NCBI RefSeq assembly: GCF_027595985.1
Contig: NC_073303.1
Location: forward strand, 185,726,095-185,790,094
Source: Sorex araneus
Lineage: Eukaryota > Chordata > Mammalia > Eulipotyphla > Soricidae
Direction of reading: 5' to 3'
Length of the DNA: 64,000 nucleotides
Part shown: piece by piece, positions 9,376-21,994 of the stretch
Layout: every line of letters begins with the position of its first letter
How positions within the stretch are numbered: position 1 is the stretch's first letter
Position numbers and translations under genes: made by a program
The notes under the pieces: generated by a model
Told to the model about the DNA's origin: nothing
The model's input: the letters and a program-made list of their open reading frames with translations, nothing else
Database searches by the model: none

Positions 9376-10794
9376 GTAAATCATCTAAATTCTAAAACTC
9401 CTTGGCAGCAGAGAGAATTTATAAAATACACAACCATAACGCTTTAAAATTTAGAGGCTTCACTCCATTCCCATTGCTTTCTGAGTAACAGTAAATCTGG
9501 TTGATGTCAGTTTTAGACTGCGAGTGTTAATGTGACTTGGAAGACTGAATTCATTAAGTACTTTTAATGAGGAGGGTTTTTTTCTGAATCTATTTTCACA
9601 ATAGATAACTTGCAATGAATTTAAATAGCAAAAAGCTAAATATTATTCTCCAAATTAGTTATGCTTCGTCACAAAAAATATATATAAAATATTATACCAC
9701 ACTTGTGTCCTGTATATGTCTATATGTGGCTTATATGAGGAGAGAAAGAGAGAGAGTGAGAGAGAAAGAAAGAGTTAGAGAGATGATGCATTCAGAAATC
9801 AGGATTACTCCAAAATAGACTCTAAATATGTGAAATTATCTCTAATTTTCTAGCTTTAGTATTTCTATTATTATAGTTTTATTTGTTAGCAAATTTCTTC
9901 CAATAGAGAAATCTACAATTTCAAGAAACAATTAAAGCAACAATTATGTAGCTGTTGTCCATTACTGTGAAAGAGGGAAATTAGGAGCTCCTCATTCTTT
10001 CAGAAATAAGCTATATTCATGTTTGGAATTTAAAAACATCCAAATGATATCTTAAATTTGTCTTTAATACTACGTACTCTCAGTCATTTTCTGTGAATAT
10101 TCAGTAATTTATGTAAAATTTGCCCACACATAGTCATTAGTTAAAAATATACCTTTCCATAATAATTTGCAATATCAATATATTCCCTTTGAATTTGTAC
10201 CCTGGGGTACTGAAAACTCATAGAAACTCAAGCATTATATCCACTATCTACTCACAATTTATACTCCACCAGCTCCCACTTACACAAACCTTCCATGACA
10301 ATTTTACTTAAATTATTATTCACTAAAATTAGGGACATATTGGTGCTTTTACTTTCAAGTGTAATATTTGCTCAGTTAAGCTATATATATATTACGAGAC
10401 ATGCAAATATAACCAGTAAATTATTAAGTAAATTTCTCAAGGTCATGCAGCTGCTATATCACCTAAAGAATTATAGAACCATAGACATCTTGCATTAGAA
10501 TCCATACATTGAATCATTTTACTGACTTTGATGCATGCTAATATAAAAGAAGATGCAGCATTCATATTATATTTGACAATAATTCATAATGAAATTCCTA
10601 TTTAAAAAATAAGAATGACTGGTTTTATAAAATCCAAGAGCATTTCATTTTATAGGAAAAACAATGTTTTACTCTATATGTGTGAGTCACATATATGAGT
10701 CATGGCAAAAACCATTTAAAATAGAAATAAAATACAGTATGTACCATTAATTTTCTCCCAGATCAAATTTAATGGGGACTAAAAAGTAACATTG
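9376..10794. other. Unique AT-rich DNA with a short GA tract
   Basis: Nothing gene-like or repeat-like is recognised except a GA-rich run at about 9739-9785. Confidence 0.45.
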
Positions 10795-11048
10795 TCATAG
10801 CACTGTAGCACTGTCTTCCAGTTTTTCATCAATTTGCTCGAGCAGGCACCAGTAATGTCTCCATTGTGAGACTTGTTGTTAGTAGTTTTGGCAAATCAAA
10901 CGTGTCAGGGGTAGCTTGTCAGGCTCTGCTGAGTGGGCGAGATACTCTTAGTAACTTGGCAGGCTCTCCAAGAGGGACAGAAGAATCAAACCCGGGTCAA
11001 CCGTGTGCAAGGCAAACATCATACCTGCTGTGCTATTGCTACAGTCCA
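10795..11048 (-). mobile_element. SINE-B, near full length
   Basis: The tail carries a doubled 8-mer (tagcactg twice) next to the terminus, then gagcaggcaccagtaatgtc, body gcaggctctccaagag, and head with a B-box remnant (aacccgggtc) ending at ctacagtccagc. Confidence 0.85.
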
Positions 11049-11116
11049 GCGATATATAATAATATGGAAATTTTAATTATACTTATTTGGTCCAAATAAT
11101 GATTATCCCATTACAG

Positions 11117-11188
11117 AAGACGGACACTGAATTCTACAAAAGATGTGAGAGCTGCTACCTGGAGAAACAAGAGGCTTCTCAAGCCAAA
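11117..11188 (+). CDS. Candidate internal exon, 24 codons, unidentified
   Basis: A 72-bp open segment is bounded by a 3' splice-site-like ...cccattacag and a consensus 5' splice site gtaagt (11189-11194). The phase-0 frame has no stop and reads as protein-like sequence with two cysteines (TEFYKRCESCY, then LEKQEASQAK). It lies outside recognised repeats. I cannot assign a protein. The acceptor's pyrimidine tract is weak, and an open 72-bp segment can arise by chance, so this is only a candidate. Confidence 0.25.
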
Positions 11189-11963
11189 GTAAGTTTTTGA
11201 TTTGGAATAGGAGAGCTGTGGGCTGAGCTATTAAGATAAAAGAGAGAGAAATTATAATTAATAGGGAGAAAGGCTTCCATGATTAGACAACAAAATCCAG
11301 AACCTAGACTTGTAGAATCTATATATTTAAAGAGGAAAGGAGAGAATAATGAATGAGAATTGGTGAGGTAAGGATATATAAATTTCAAGTTGTTTTACTG
11401 TAGTGTGGGTGACTATGTTTGGCTAGTCAAAGCAATATTTTTATTCTATGAAGTTGAGTGTGTTGAGGAATCACTCACAATTGAAGGAAATTTTCTCTAT
11501 GAATATTTAATTTTTTCTTAAGAATGCAAAATGTGCCTGAGGTACATTGTTATGATTAAACCATTGAGAACGAAAAAAAAAGAAACATTAGATTACTGCT
11601 TGATGTTTGCTTAAAGAAATACGGAGGTATAAACTTCAATTAGTAAATCGGCTTCCATTGAATTAACTTTGCCTCTTGATTATAGTGAGAAATTTAAATT
11701 AGATCTTTGTTTGACAAATACCAGCAGTCTTTGCTGGCAATTGTCAAATAAAGTAAAAATCTTAGTTATTATAAGATAAAGTAAAAATCTTATTTAACCT
11801 TCTTATAATAAAATCAAGAAACTTACTTTATAAACTTACTTTAAAAAGTCAGGAATATTATGCACTAAATCAAATATCCTTAATGAATTGAGCATTTTCA
11901 CCTGTTTTAAAGTTCACATATCTTTTATAAAAGGTCTTAAACTGCACTGTGTGATAATGTTTT
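11189..11963. other. Unique AT-rich DNA, nothing recognised
   Basis: If the upstream candidate exon is real this would be its following intron. No other signal is seen. Confidence 0.4.
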
Positions 11964-11976
11964 AAATAACAAACTG

Positions 11977-12370
11977 GCCCCACATGCTGGAGGAAGGGGC
12001 AGCTCGCATAGAGAAGGAAACATCAGGTAAAGTGTGGTTTGAGGACCCGCATGGGATGGGAGATGAACTCTGAAAATAGAATATAGACAAAAGACAATGG
12101 CCACGTAGTGTTTCTGTTGCAAACCACAACACCCAAAAGGAGAGAGAGAGAACAAGGGGGAATGCCCTGCCACAGAGGTGGGGTGGGGTGGGGGGGATGG
12201 AGTGGGAGGCTGGGAGGGATACTGGGAACATTGGTGGAGGGGACTGGGCACTGGTGGAGGGATATAAACAAAATGCAAACATGAAAGTTCACAAGTTTGT
12301 AACTGTAACTCATGGTGATTCACTAATAATAAAATAAAATAAAATAAAATAAAATAAAATAAAATAAAAT
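11977..12370 (+). mobile_element. L1 3'UTR, truncated, with TSD
   Basis: Only 3'UTR is present (actgggaacattggtggagg, gtttgtaactgtaactcatg). The tail has become a (TAAAA)n repeat. The exact 13-bp TSD aaataacaaactg is at 11964-11976 and 12371-12383. Confidence 0.95.
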
Positions 12371-12372
12371 AA
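12327..12372 (+). repeat. (TAAAA)n pentanucleotide repeat
   Basis: About nine units derived from the L1 tail. Confidence 0.9.
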
Positions 12373-12383
12373 ATAACAAACTG

Positions 12384-13435
12384 TGTTTGACAGTGCAATA
12401 AATTTTGACATCCCTTTATCGGAAAATGAAACTATTTATGTACCATATATTAAGAATGCTTTGTAATCAGTAAAAATGTGAAATGATAAAAGTAAGAATT
12501 CTTTCATGTAGAGAGCATCTGCTTAGCACAGACACAAAGGATCCCAACAATTCCCTTCTCAGGTAGAAGACCTCGTTAGAGAGAAGCCTTCATTAGAGAT
12601 TTAAGAGAACCAGAATCAGGATAATAAGGCTATTTCTGAGGTCACCTTGGGTAGAGCCATCATTTGCAAATTTGAGCAATTTACACAAATGATTGGCTGA
12701 GCACCACCATATGCATGCTTTGTCTCTCAGGTTATCTTGGGATGAATATGATATTTCTGACAAACAGTACCCAGAGAACATTCAGAAATTCTCCCTAAAA
12801 AAGTAAAATAAGATTGTGTGATTAGTCAACACAGTCAACAACTGAGTGTCTTGCTGATGAGTATCAGAAATGTTTTGCAAAAACTTTGTTTTATTTTCTA
12901 TGTCTGAATGTTGGGAACTATTGTGCTGCTGAAGTCACGCACTATCTTTTACTTTGAACTTCCTTTTGTACTAAATTTATACAGATAACTCCCCTATGTG
13001 TCTTCTTAGGAGTTTAAATTGAGCAATTACTCACCAAAAAATATTGGATTTATATTGCTGGATTTGAAGTTAGAAACTTGATATACAACTTTGAAGTAAT
13101 ATTGGGTATGGCAATGACAGGCAACATGAAGAGTCCATAACCTCAGTTATCTATACCATATGACATGAGACATGTTACTCATTGACCTTACAGGTGAAGG
13201 CAGGTAAAATAGAATTGAACATTTTGTGGTTTTATAGGAGGTTATCTGAACTATTCATGGAAGTTGAACTCAAGTATAAAGTATCTTCGTTTGAATCTAT
13301 TCATCTTGTTTTGTATTTGTATGTGGCATTTGTTTACACTTCTATCAACAAGTTGCTTAAAAGAAAACAAAAAATTACAATAAAAATTTTACCAACAACA
13401 TTTTAACCAAGTGTTGGATTTAATTTCTCTATTGT
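12384..13435. other. Unique AT-rich DNA, nothing recognised
   Basis: Short open frames (12593-12781 minus, 13182-13406 plus) have no splice or homology support. Confidence 0.45.
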
Positions 13436-13676
13436 GGAGATGAAGCACACCCTGCAGTTCAGGGCTTGTTCCTGGCTTTGTGCTTAGGACAATGATGGCA
13501 CTCAGGGACCATAAACAGTGCTGAGGACTGCACCAGGGTTAGTGGAATTCACAGCAAGGACTCGAAACTCCTGTTCAATCCCTCAGGCCTTCACTGACTA
13601 TTTTGAAGCTAGAATTGAACCAGGCCAGCTCCGTGCAGTGCAAACACCTTCTCTATCGTATTTTCTCTCCAGCTTC
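13436..13676 (-). mobile_element. SINE-A, old, with enlarged middle
   Basis: Reverse head (gaaccaggccagctccgtgc, ttttctctccagc) and reverse 3' half (cttgttcctggctttgtgct) are visible. The middle is longer than usual, suggesting an insertion or a second fragment. Confidence 0.6.
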
Positions 13677-14273
13677 AAAGTAACCCATTCTTTTACCTAA
13701 ATTCATGTGAGAAATGTCCTTTTTCATCAGTAACAGAATATTGCTTTGAATTTGAATTAAAATAAAACAAAACAAAACAAAAAAATATGACTGGTAGGTT
13801 AAAGCCTGAGATTTTTTTTTTAATGTGGATAAGGACCGGGAGCTTCTAAGATCTCTATGATGTTATTTGAAACGTGTTGGGATGAACAGGACTCAGGAGA
13901 ATTGTGAGTAGCCCATAGTTTCATCCTTGTGACTCACTGTCATTCTGTGAATGGTTTCAGGTCTCTGCTATGAAAGGCAATACATCTTGAGTTACTAGCA
14001 CCTTTCATCCCCACTAATTGATTTCAGAAAAGCTAAGCTTGAAACAGTCTTGGTTATCCCTTCTGTTCTTAATTTCTTCATAAAATGCCACTTTTAACTT
14101 GCTCTTCAACCTGGTTTTCTCCCTGGAATATGTGTCTCACTTGCTTGCGTCTATTCCTTTGCTTGCCTGTTTTGATGCTTGCAAAGCTTGTGTTCGCTTT
14201 GTTGGACACACACTTCTCTCTTTCCTCTCAGAGATTTTTTTCTAAATAAGATTCAGTCGAAGCTATCCTGTTT

Positions 14274-14440
14274 CTGGGGCAGGGTGATATTACAGGCAAG
14301 AAGATGTCTACACCGAAGTAACCTGGGTAAAATCCTCTCTATTTCATACAGTTCCCTGAGCTCAGAAGGCATTCCTTGAGCATAGAGTTGGATGTAAGCT
14401 ATGAGCACTGTCAGGTGACTCCCCCCCACCCCCCCACAAA
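14274..14440 (+). mobile_element. SINE-A, old, ending in C-rich tract
   Basis: Head trace gatattacaggcaagaagatg and aacctgggtaaaatcc, then gttccctgag, gagcatagagttgga and gagcactgtcaggtgact. The usual A tail is replaced by a C-rich run at 14419-14439. Confidence 0.6.
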
Positions 14441-16053
14441 CACACAACCAAAAATACCCAAGTACCTTGCTTCATACACTGAAACACAAAGACAGTTTTA
14501 AAAATATTAATATCTTCTTGGTTTTGTATCTGTACATGACAAAAAGAAATTTATTCTCTTATGAAACTTTCATAACAACTTAATCATGTTCCTGGAAACT
14601 GTATTTATAATCCTATAACACTCTTTAAAAATAACAACAGGATGAAGCAAATATGTTTTATTCTGAATAAAGTCTCCCAACATGATTAAATTTTCTAGGC
14701 AATGGAGAGACAAATCTTAACACTACAAAAAAACTATCTGTGTGCTGCTTACTTTCTGGTGGAAGGAGGACTGAAAAACTCATTCGGATTTTATGCCCTT
14801 TCTCAGTTATTTCTGTTTTAAATAGTGAAAATCTCAGTGAGTAGTGTCTGTATTTTGAATGCTAGAGAACTTAATCAAAACAGACCATAGGAGGAACAGA
14901 ATTACGTCAATTAGATGATTCAGTATATTTATTGACTGTTCTGGATATCACTGATAGAAAAGAGAGCAGAAAAAAATTATTTCTCAGTGCTGAGATTCTG
15001 ATGGCCAAGAGTCTCTCCTGGAGTAGAAGATAGAAATGTCTTCTATCTGAGATCTGTGAAAATCTCAGGACATGTCTTGAGCTCAAACAAATGTGGGTTA
15101 CGTTGGTTGTGGTTTCTTCTAAGTTCCAAAGGTCTGAGTTGCATATGCAGATGTGAGTTTGGTTTGGCTTCCTCATATATGAGAAATGAGAGAATGGAGG
15201 TATTAAAAATTCAGAAATTTCCCAGGAACATAAAATGCATATTTGCCTAAGCCATAACCAGAATCTTAATTATCTTTCTGCATAATATTTTGCTATGATG
15301 AGACTAACTGTACACATGAAACTATTTCCCCAGTACTATTTTAAGTATCAAAATATTGTATACATTTAAAATAATCCAACATAGGGTACACAAAATAATA
15401 AGAGGGATGATATTATTAGAATCACATCTTCTATTGTAGCTCTTCTTACTTTTTATATTTTAATTTCAGTTGATTATAACCATCTGGTGTATTTTAAATA
15501 AAAATATCCAAACGATTTATAAAAAAGATTATAATATCTAGAGTTTAATAGCACCAAATTTCAGGTGCTCTTTTAGAAACTCTGTGAAGTTTTTTAATAA
15601 TACTTAGAAGAACTCTCTAAAGAAGTATTATTAATTCCATTTTTATCTGAGATAAATGATATCTTTTCCAAATTCACATAAACTGTACTAAAATTAAGAT
15701 CTGAACATAATAACTAGTTATCTCTTCTTTCAGAAATATCTTAAATTTTTTCTCTAGGAACTAAAAGATCTGTTCAAAGATACACTTATCTATGCTAATA
15801 ATTGTAAAAGTAATTATCATGAGCTAATTGAAATTCATAAAAGTGGCTAATTATGTGTTTAATGATTAAAAGACTGCAAAAATCCACATGTAGATCTATA
15901 AGAACTGAAAAATAGGAAACGTAGCTGAGGATTCTGCAAAACCCCCATATTTAAAAAAATTCTCTTTTATTTGTTGTCTTCAGTCTGAACTCTCATTAAT
16001 AATAGCAAAACATAATTTATCATTAAAATTTGTACTAAACTTAATTAATGTTT
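14441..16053. other. Unique AT-rich DNA, nothing recognised
   Basis: No repeat, exon or RNA gene is recognised over 1.6 kb. The opposed short open frames at 14907-15250 look fortuitous. Confidence 0.45.
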
Positions 16054-16070
16054 AAGAAATTGTTAACCTT

Positions 16071-16247
16071 GGGCTGGAGTGATAGCACAGCGGGTAGGGC
16101 GTTTTCCTTGCACACGGCCGACCTGGGTTTGATTCCCAGCATCCCATTTGGTCCCCTGAGCATGGCCAGGGGTAATTCCTGAGTGCAGAGCCAGGAGTGA
16201 CCCCTGAGCATAACTGCATGTGACCCAAAAAGCAAAATAAAAAAAAG
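16071..16247 (+). mobile_element. SINE-A, full length, with TSD
   Basis: A complete copy with an A-rich tail. The TSD aagaaattgttaacctt (16054-16070) and aagaaattgttagcctt (16248-16264) differ at one base in 17. Confidence 0.95.
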
Positions 16248-16264
16248 AAGAAATTGTTAGCCTT

Positions 16265-16997
16265 AAACTTATGCTGAAATTTTGTAAACAGATATGCTAT
16301 TGCCTCTCCTAGCATTATAACTGGTATACAAAAAATAATCGACTGATAATTAATCATTGCTCTTAAAGAAGTAGAATTCAAAAAGAGTGAAAGTAGAGTA
16401 CTGGAGTGTGCCTGAGTATATTCAAACCCAAGGCACTTAACTTCCTCAATTATTACTTGATGCATATGACCTTATTTTGGCATATGGCTCAAAATCATTT
16501 TATTTTTAGGCATAGCAATGGTGTAGTTACTTTAATGGTAGTAATGATAAATCACTCTTATGACTGTCATTTGTAATCCTTTCAGCCTTATAGAAAACCT
16601 GGAAACCTGCAATAACTTTTCTTTTTTAATTAGGTAGTGGCTGCAATTCACCCTTTACAAAAAGATGCCACAGGCAAAGCTATTAAAAATCCTTGTAACT
16701 CTGCTCACTACACCTGTTTGTACGGTATAGCATTAAAAGGTGATTTGCTATATGGGAGTTGAATTACAAGAAAAATAATATTTACAAATATGAGCAATTA
16801 AACTGAAAAGTGTTCATTTTAGTTATAACACTCTGACATATGACATTAAATCTATAAATATAAAAGTTCAGTTGTATTTAAGGTATGGCTGATATTTCAG
16901 GGGTAAGAGAAAAATTCCACTGAAAGCAAAAATTTAAAAGACAACTAAGTAGGGAAAACAGTTCTGGGCTGAGCTTCTTAAGAAAAATACTTCACAT
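16265..16997. other. Unique AT-rich DNA, nothing recognised
   Basis: No signal is recognised. Confidence 0.45.
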
Positions 16998-17082
16998 GGG
17001 CACAGTGAGAGTGCAGCAGATAAGAAGCTTGCTTTGTGCATGGCTGACCCACATTCAATTCCTGTCCCTGCCAGATGTTGCC
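16998..17082 (+). mobile_element. SINE head fragment feeding a microsatellite
   Basis: The tRNA-like head (gcacagtgagagtgcagcag, cattcaattcctgtccctgcc) is kept. The rest of the SINE is gone, replaced by the (GAAA)n block. Confidence 0.7.
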
Positions 17083-17089
17083 CTGGAAT

Positions 17090-17318
<229 letters not shown>

Positions 17319-17324
17319 GTAAGA

Positions 17325-17420
17325 GGAAGGAAGGAAGGAAGGAAGGAAGGAAGGAAGGAAGGAAGGAAGGAAGGAAGGAAGGAAGGAAGGAAGGAAGGAA
17401 GGAAGGAAGGAAGGAAGGAA
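17325..17420 (+). repeat. (GGAA)24 perfect tetranucleotide array
   Basis: About 96 bp directly following the gaaa array after the spacer gtaaga. Together they form an almost purely purine run of ~330 bp. Confidence 0.99.
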
Positions 17421-17504
17421 ATGAAAATTTATAATGTAGACTTTAGTGACTAAACATCTACAGAAATATATCTTTGTATTCCAAATATGAAGGTTAAAAT
17501 ACTT

Positions 17505-17723
17505 CAGGATGAGTGGTCCACAGTTGGAAGCCTGCCTCAAGGGCTGGGGGAAAAGGCAGTTGGGATAGAGAAACAACATTACGACAATGATGATTGGAAG
17601 GAATCCCTCTGGATGGGAGATGTGTGCTCAAAGTGGGCAAAGGACCAAACATGCTGGCCTCTCAGTATCTGTACTGCAAATTATAATGCCCAAATATAGA
17701 GAATGAGAGTGAGGAGAGGATGA

Positions 17724-17787
<64 letters not shown>

Positions 17788-17965
17788 ATAGAGCATAGAG
17801 CATAGAGGCAGGCTGTGGCTTGTGGGAGGTGGGAGGGAAGTTGAGTTCATTGGTGGTGGGAAAAGTACACTGGTGAAGAGATGGGTGTTGGAACATTGTA
17901 TGACAGAACCCTGATCATCAACAACTTTGTAACTGTTCAGCTCACAGTGATTCAATAAAAAAATA
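17505..17965 (+). mobile_element. Old L1 3'UTR with internal (GA)n
   Basis: gtggtccacagttggaagcc, accaaacatgctggcctctc and aacaactttgtaactgttc match the L1 3'UTRs elsewhere in the window but are more diverged. An expanded GA run and three agagcat units are inside. Confidence 0.75.
17727..17787 (+). repeat. (GA)n dinucleotide repeat
   Basis: About 30 ga units followed by three agagcat repeats, inside the L1 3'UTR. Confidence 0.95.
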
Positions 17966-18163
17966 AATTAAAAAAGAATGACTGTGAACTTATCTGCATA
18001 GTAGACTCCAGAACTAACAATTAGCCTTCAATGCCCCATTTGCTCCATCTTTGCAGAGTCATTTATTTTATGTTTTGAAATAACCATGTTCTGTTTCTCT
18101 GCATCTGGTATGAAATTCAAGATAAAATCTAATTACACACTATAAAAAAAAAACATTGTCGAA

Positions 18164-18339
18164 GGCTGGAGATATAATATAGGAAATAAGATGCAAGCTT
18201 TGCGTGCTGCCAATTCTGGTTCTGATAAATCCCCAACACCATATATGGTCCCCAGAAACCAGTAGGGGTCATTCTTGAGCACAGACTCAGGGATTGTCCC
18301 TGAACTTCACAACTGTGGGCCCAACCTTTGCCCAGCCTC
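18164..18339 (+). mobile_element. SINE-A, diverged
   Basis: ggctggagatataatatagg head, gcaagctttgcgtgctgcc and tatggtccccagaaaccagt, with an AAAT-type tail. Confidence 0.8.
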
Positions 18340-18385
18340 TAAATATAAATAAATAAATAGATAGATAAATAAATAAATAAATAAA
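18340..18385 (+). repeat. (AAAT)n repeat from SINE tail
   Basis: Interrupted aaat/agat units directly after the SINE. Confidence 0.9.
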
Positions 18386-20640
18386 TGTATGTTTTACTTC
18401 TACTCTCAGAAAAGATCAGATAAAGTCTTTAATAGATAATTTGTAATACTAGAATTTATTGTTTTCAGTAAAATAATAATTATACTTTCTGAATTTATAT
18501 TTAATCCACACTTATTTTTCTAAAATGAAAAATTCCCTTCTAATGAGAATTATTTATCATTATATAGGACTCCCTAGCAGTCTATTATATAGTTAACATT
18601 TTGGATGTACTTAAAATTTTAGGATTAATGGTTACTTATTTTAGTGCCGTGGATGTTGTTGCCATCTTTATGTATTCAATAATATATAAATGCATGTATA
18701 TATATATGTATATGCAAACATGCATTTATGTATCACCAATTCCATAGCCAATACACACACATACACACATATATAAACACAAAGGCATGTATGCACATTT
18801 TTACAAATAATACAGTTTATGCATTTACATGTGCTTATAAATGCATGTACACATGTTTGTGATTACATAAATTACTTTTTAAGTAGGCTTTCTTTAAAGG
18901 AAACTAAGTCTTATCTGTCTTTCTTAAACCAAGATGCCTAATATTTGTGATCTTTGAGAGAACTTCACTTAAAAAGTCAAATATTAGGTTGAAATTAGTT
19001 TTTTAAATATTAAATACTTTTTAATAGAACATCACTACATATAATAATCAAGCGTTCATCTAGGTAAGAATTCTACAAATCATTGTTTTGTACTAATGAG
19101 AAAATTTATTCAGTATAATGAAATATGTGGGGATAATGCAATCTACTATAAAATTAAAGAAACTAAAAAAATTCGTTTTTCAATCTAATGATTTTGAACT
19201 CAATATGGATATTAAGATTCAAGTTTTATTAAGTGCCGCTTGATCAAGTTTGAGCATGCACACATCCCTGCTGTCCATTCATAGTTGAAGATTCTGTCAC
19301 CTACATTATTAACAGAAACTTTATGAGAACATAAAAATGGAAAAATGAATACTAAGGTTGGTAGAGAACCTTTGGAGGGTGCACAAACATTTTATTTTCC
19401 AAAGCCTTAACTTCATATGCCTAGTGAAGGTGAAATGCCTTCCAAAACTTAATTAAATTCGGTCTTTGGAAAGTCTATGTTGGTATGAAATATACGAATC
19501 AAAAACTCCTTTTGGAGAGGGTGATCAAAATTCAGTGGGACTCCCCTGAGATCCTCAGCTGCCTGCTCAGGCACCTGAATGTTGAATCAGGGTGATAAGA
19601 CGGTGCTCAGGTTCTGAACCACTGGGCACTACCCTGGCACAGCTGTTGGTGTTCTGGGGTCTCCCGCGTTATTCCTAACAGTGTCGGAGAGACCATTAAG
19701 CACTGGAAATGGATCTTTGGCTTGAGAACAAAGCTTTGCAGTTAACTCCCTACACATAAAGCAATTATTCTTAAGAGTCCCATTAAAGGAACTTCATTAG
19801 GGTCCTATGCCTTGGTATAGTGGAAAACTAAAGTCGCTTTACAAGGACGTTTGAAGGAGAGAAGTAATAATTTACTGATATAATTAGGATTTTCTTCCAT
19901 TACTGACATCAGCTCTTTGCTACATTCTGTGTGTCTTTGTGTGTCCTTGGGTTTAAATTTTAAGATTGACATTTTTGGGAAAACTTCATTTCATCCTATA
20001 TTAAACACACAAAATTAAAAAAGAAAAAGCAAACAACCTAAAGCCCTGGTGTGTCTACCATTGTAAATACTGACATATTTACGGTTTAAAGAGTAATGAA
20101 TACTACTAAGTATATAAGCTGAATGTAGGCTAGGTTGGTCTCAATAAGATTCTAGGTGCCAATTTTGATTGTCAGTAGTACTCTATGAAGGTCATTGAGA
20201 TCACTTATTGGTTCACTATGAAATAGACATATGGCCCTGTTGGACATCTTGAACTTGTGGGTTAGTTTGTCTAATGCCAGTGGAGAGCAGGGAAAGGGGA
20301 AAATGGATAATAAGGTGCCTTATTGCATACAAACCCCTGTTCTAATTTGTGATTTTGTTTTCCCCAAACGACCAAGAAATGCTTAAACATCTGCAGCATG
20401 TTTTAAAATCGACTTGACTTTGATTTTCTCTACCTGAAGATAACCTCTGATTCCTTAGGTTAATAACTTTGTCCCTCCTCCAAGAAAAAGATATAAAATC
20501 ATTCTCATTAACTTGATATATGCAGATTAGAGTCTTCATTATCCTCTCCTTGGCTTTCTTAGAGCTTAGAGATAGATTATATTTACTAGATGACTAGCTA
20601 TAAAAGGTATAAGTTAGGATCAGTCAGATGGGAGAAGAGA
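18386..20640. other. Unique AT-rich DNA with a TG/TA stretch
   Basis: An alternating purine-pyrimidine region lies at about 18690-18860. A GC-richer, CpG-containing segment at about 19530-19700 stands out but matches nothing I know. No gene or repeat is otherwise recognised over 2.2 kb. Confidence 0.4.
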
Positions 20641-20953
20641 TGCATTGGAAAAATTATGAAGGCCTGCTGTGTTCTTGGAATATAATTTCTTCTCTCTGCA
20701 CAGGCTGTATCTTCAGGAGTTCAGAAGCTGTCCAGAATGAGTACTTTGGCTTTTTATAGATGTTTATTGGCAAAAACAAATTCATTTCATTATGGCTCGA
20801 TTTGTTTGGTTCAACTACTATTCCGTCTTACCTACCATCCATTGTAATGGGGGGAAGGGGGTGGCAGAGGCCAAGACTAAACTTTTAACCATCAAATAAA
20901 AAACATGGTTGACTCCTATGTCAATTATCCTCCCTCTTCAAATGAGACCCTGA
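20641..20953 (+). repeat. Local duplication, copy 1 (313 bp)
   Basis: This sequence recurs at 21995-22307 with the same length, no indels and about seven substitutions (~2%). It matches no mobile element I know. On the plus strand a splice-acceptor-like ctctctgcacag is followed by a 47-codon open stretch in both copies. Confidence 0.95.
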
Positions 20954-21219
20954 TATCAACTCAGTAGTATAATAGAAATAGTATATCCCTCTTCCTTAGA
21001 AAATTTCAATTTTTTTTTCAATATGACAATACTTAACTATGAAGAAATAGTGGATTAATTACAAGAGAGGTGCATTTATAAAGTAGATATAATATTGTAA
21101 TGAATAGTATAAATTCTATTTTTATTAGTATATACAGGGTTATATTATATATTTATTAAACACATGCATAGAGACATCTAAAACTTAATAAAAATATGTG
21201 TCCAAAATAAGTGTCAAAT
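20954..21219. other. Unique AT-rich spacer
   Basis: Nothing is recognised. Confidence 0.4.
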
Positions 21220-21232
21220 AAAACTATTAAAT

Positions 21233-21481
21233 CACTGTATTACTGTCATCCCGTTCCTCATCGATTTGCTCATCGAGCAGGCACCAGTAATGTCTCCATA
21301 GTGACAATTGTTGTTACTGTTTTTGGCATATCAAGTGTACCATGGGTACCTTACCAGATTCTGCCATGCGAGCAAGATACTCTCGGTAGCTTGTCGGGCT
21401 TTCTGAGAGAGGCGGGGAAATTGAACCTGGGTCAGCCACATGCAAGGCAAACGTTCTACTGCTGTGCTATAGCTCAGGCCC
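21233..21481 (-). mobile_element. SINE-B, full length, with TSD
   Basis: Tail terminus cactgtattactgtcatccc, then gagcaggcaccagtaatgtc, body and head. The flanking repeat aaaactattaaat (21220-21232) and aaaactgttaaat (21482-21494) differ at one base. Confidence 0.92.
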
Positions 21482-21510
21482 AAAACTGTTAAATATCTCA
21501 ACCTATATTT

Positions 21511-21690
21511 TCTTTTTTTGTTGTGTGGGCTGTGGAGCCATACCCAATTGTACACAGGAACTACACTTGACTCGGTGCTCCTGGATCTCTCCTGGCAGTT
21601 ATGAGGGATCATACCTAGTAGCAGGGACAAACTTGGATGGGCACATGCAGGTCACTGATCCACTATACTCTCTCTGACCCTCAATCACTC
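21511..21690 (-). mobile_element. SINE-A, old
   Basis: A reverse copy with a T-rich start, ctcggtgctcctggatctct and a decayed head (catgcaggtcactgatcc, ctctctgaccc). Confidence 0.6.
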
Positions 21691-21838
21691 TTAAATAATT
21701 GGGGAAAAAATGCTTTGGTAAATAGTGTAGAAAAATGACTTGTTTACTCGATGCAGCCACTAATGTGGGTCATTGTGTTTTACAATCACATACATTTGTT
21801 GTCTTTATTCCACTTTCTCTAAAAAGCTTAGTGTTCTA

Positions 21839-21994
21839 TGTTTTTTTTTTTCCTGCATCACACCCAGCAATGCACAGGGGTTACTCCTGGCTCACACACT
21901 CAGGAATTACTCCTGGTGGTGCTCAGGGGACCATATGAGATGCTGGGAATTGAACTCAGGTCAGCAGCATGCAAGGCAAATGCCCTACCCACTG
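21839..21994 (-). mobile_element. SINE-A, head cut by duplication junction
   Basis: A near-consensus reverse copy that stops at cctacccactg, about 20 bp short of the 5' end, where copy 2 of the local duplication starts. The microhomology is tgc. Confidence 0.92.

Noticed and set aside
14419..14439. G-quadruplex on the minus strand (two G7 runs)
   Set aside because: Only two long runs are present. Folding is possible but unsupported, and the run replaces a SINE tail.
18690..18860. Z-DNA-forming region
   Set aside because: Alternating purine-pyrimidine stretches are short and interrupted.
19530..19700. CpG island or exon
   Set aside because: GC content is raised, but CpGs are few and no frame or splice pair stands out.
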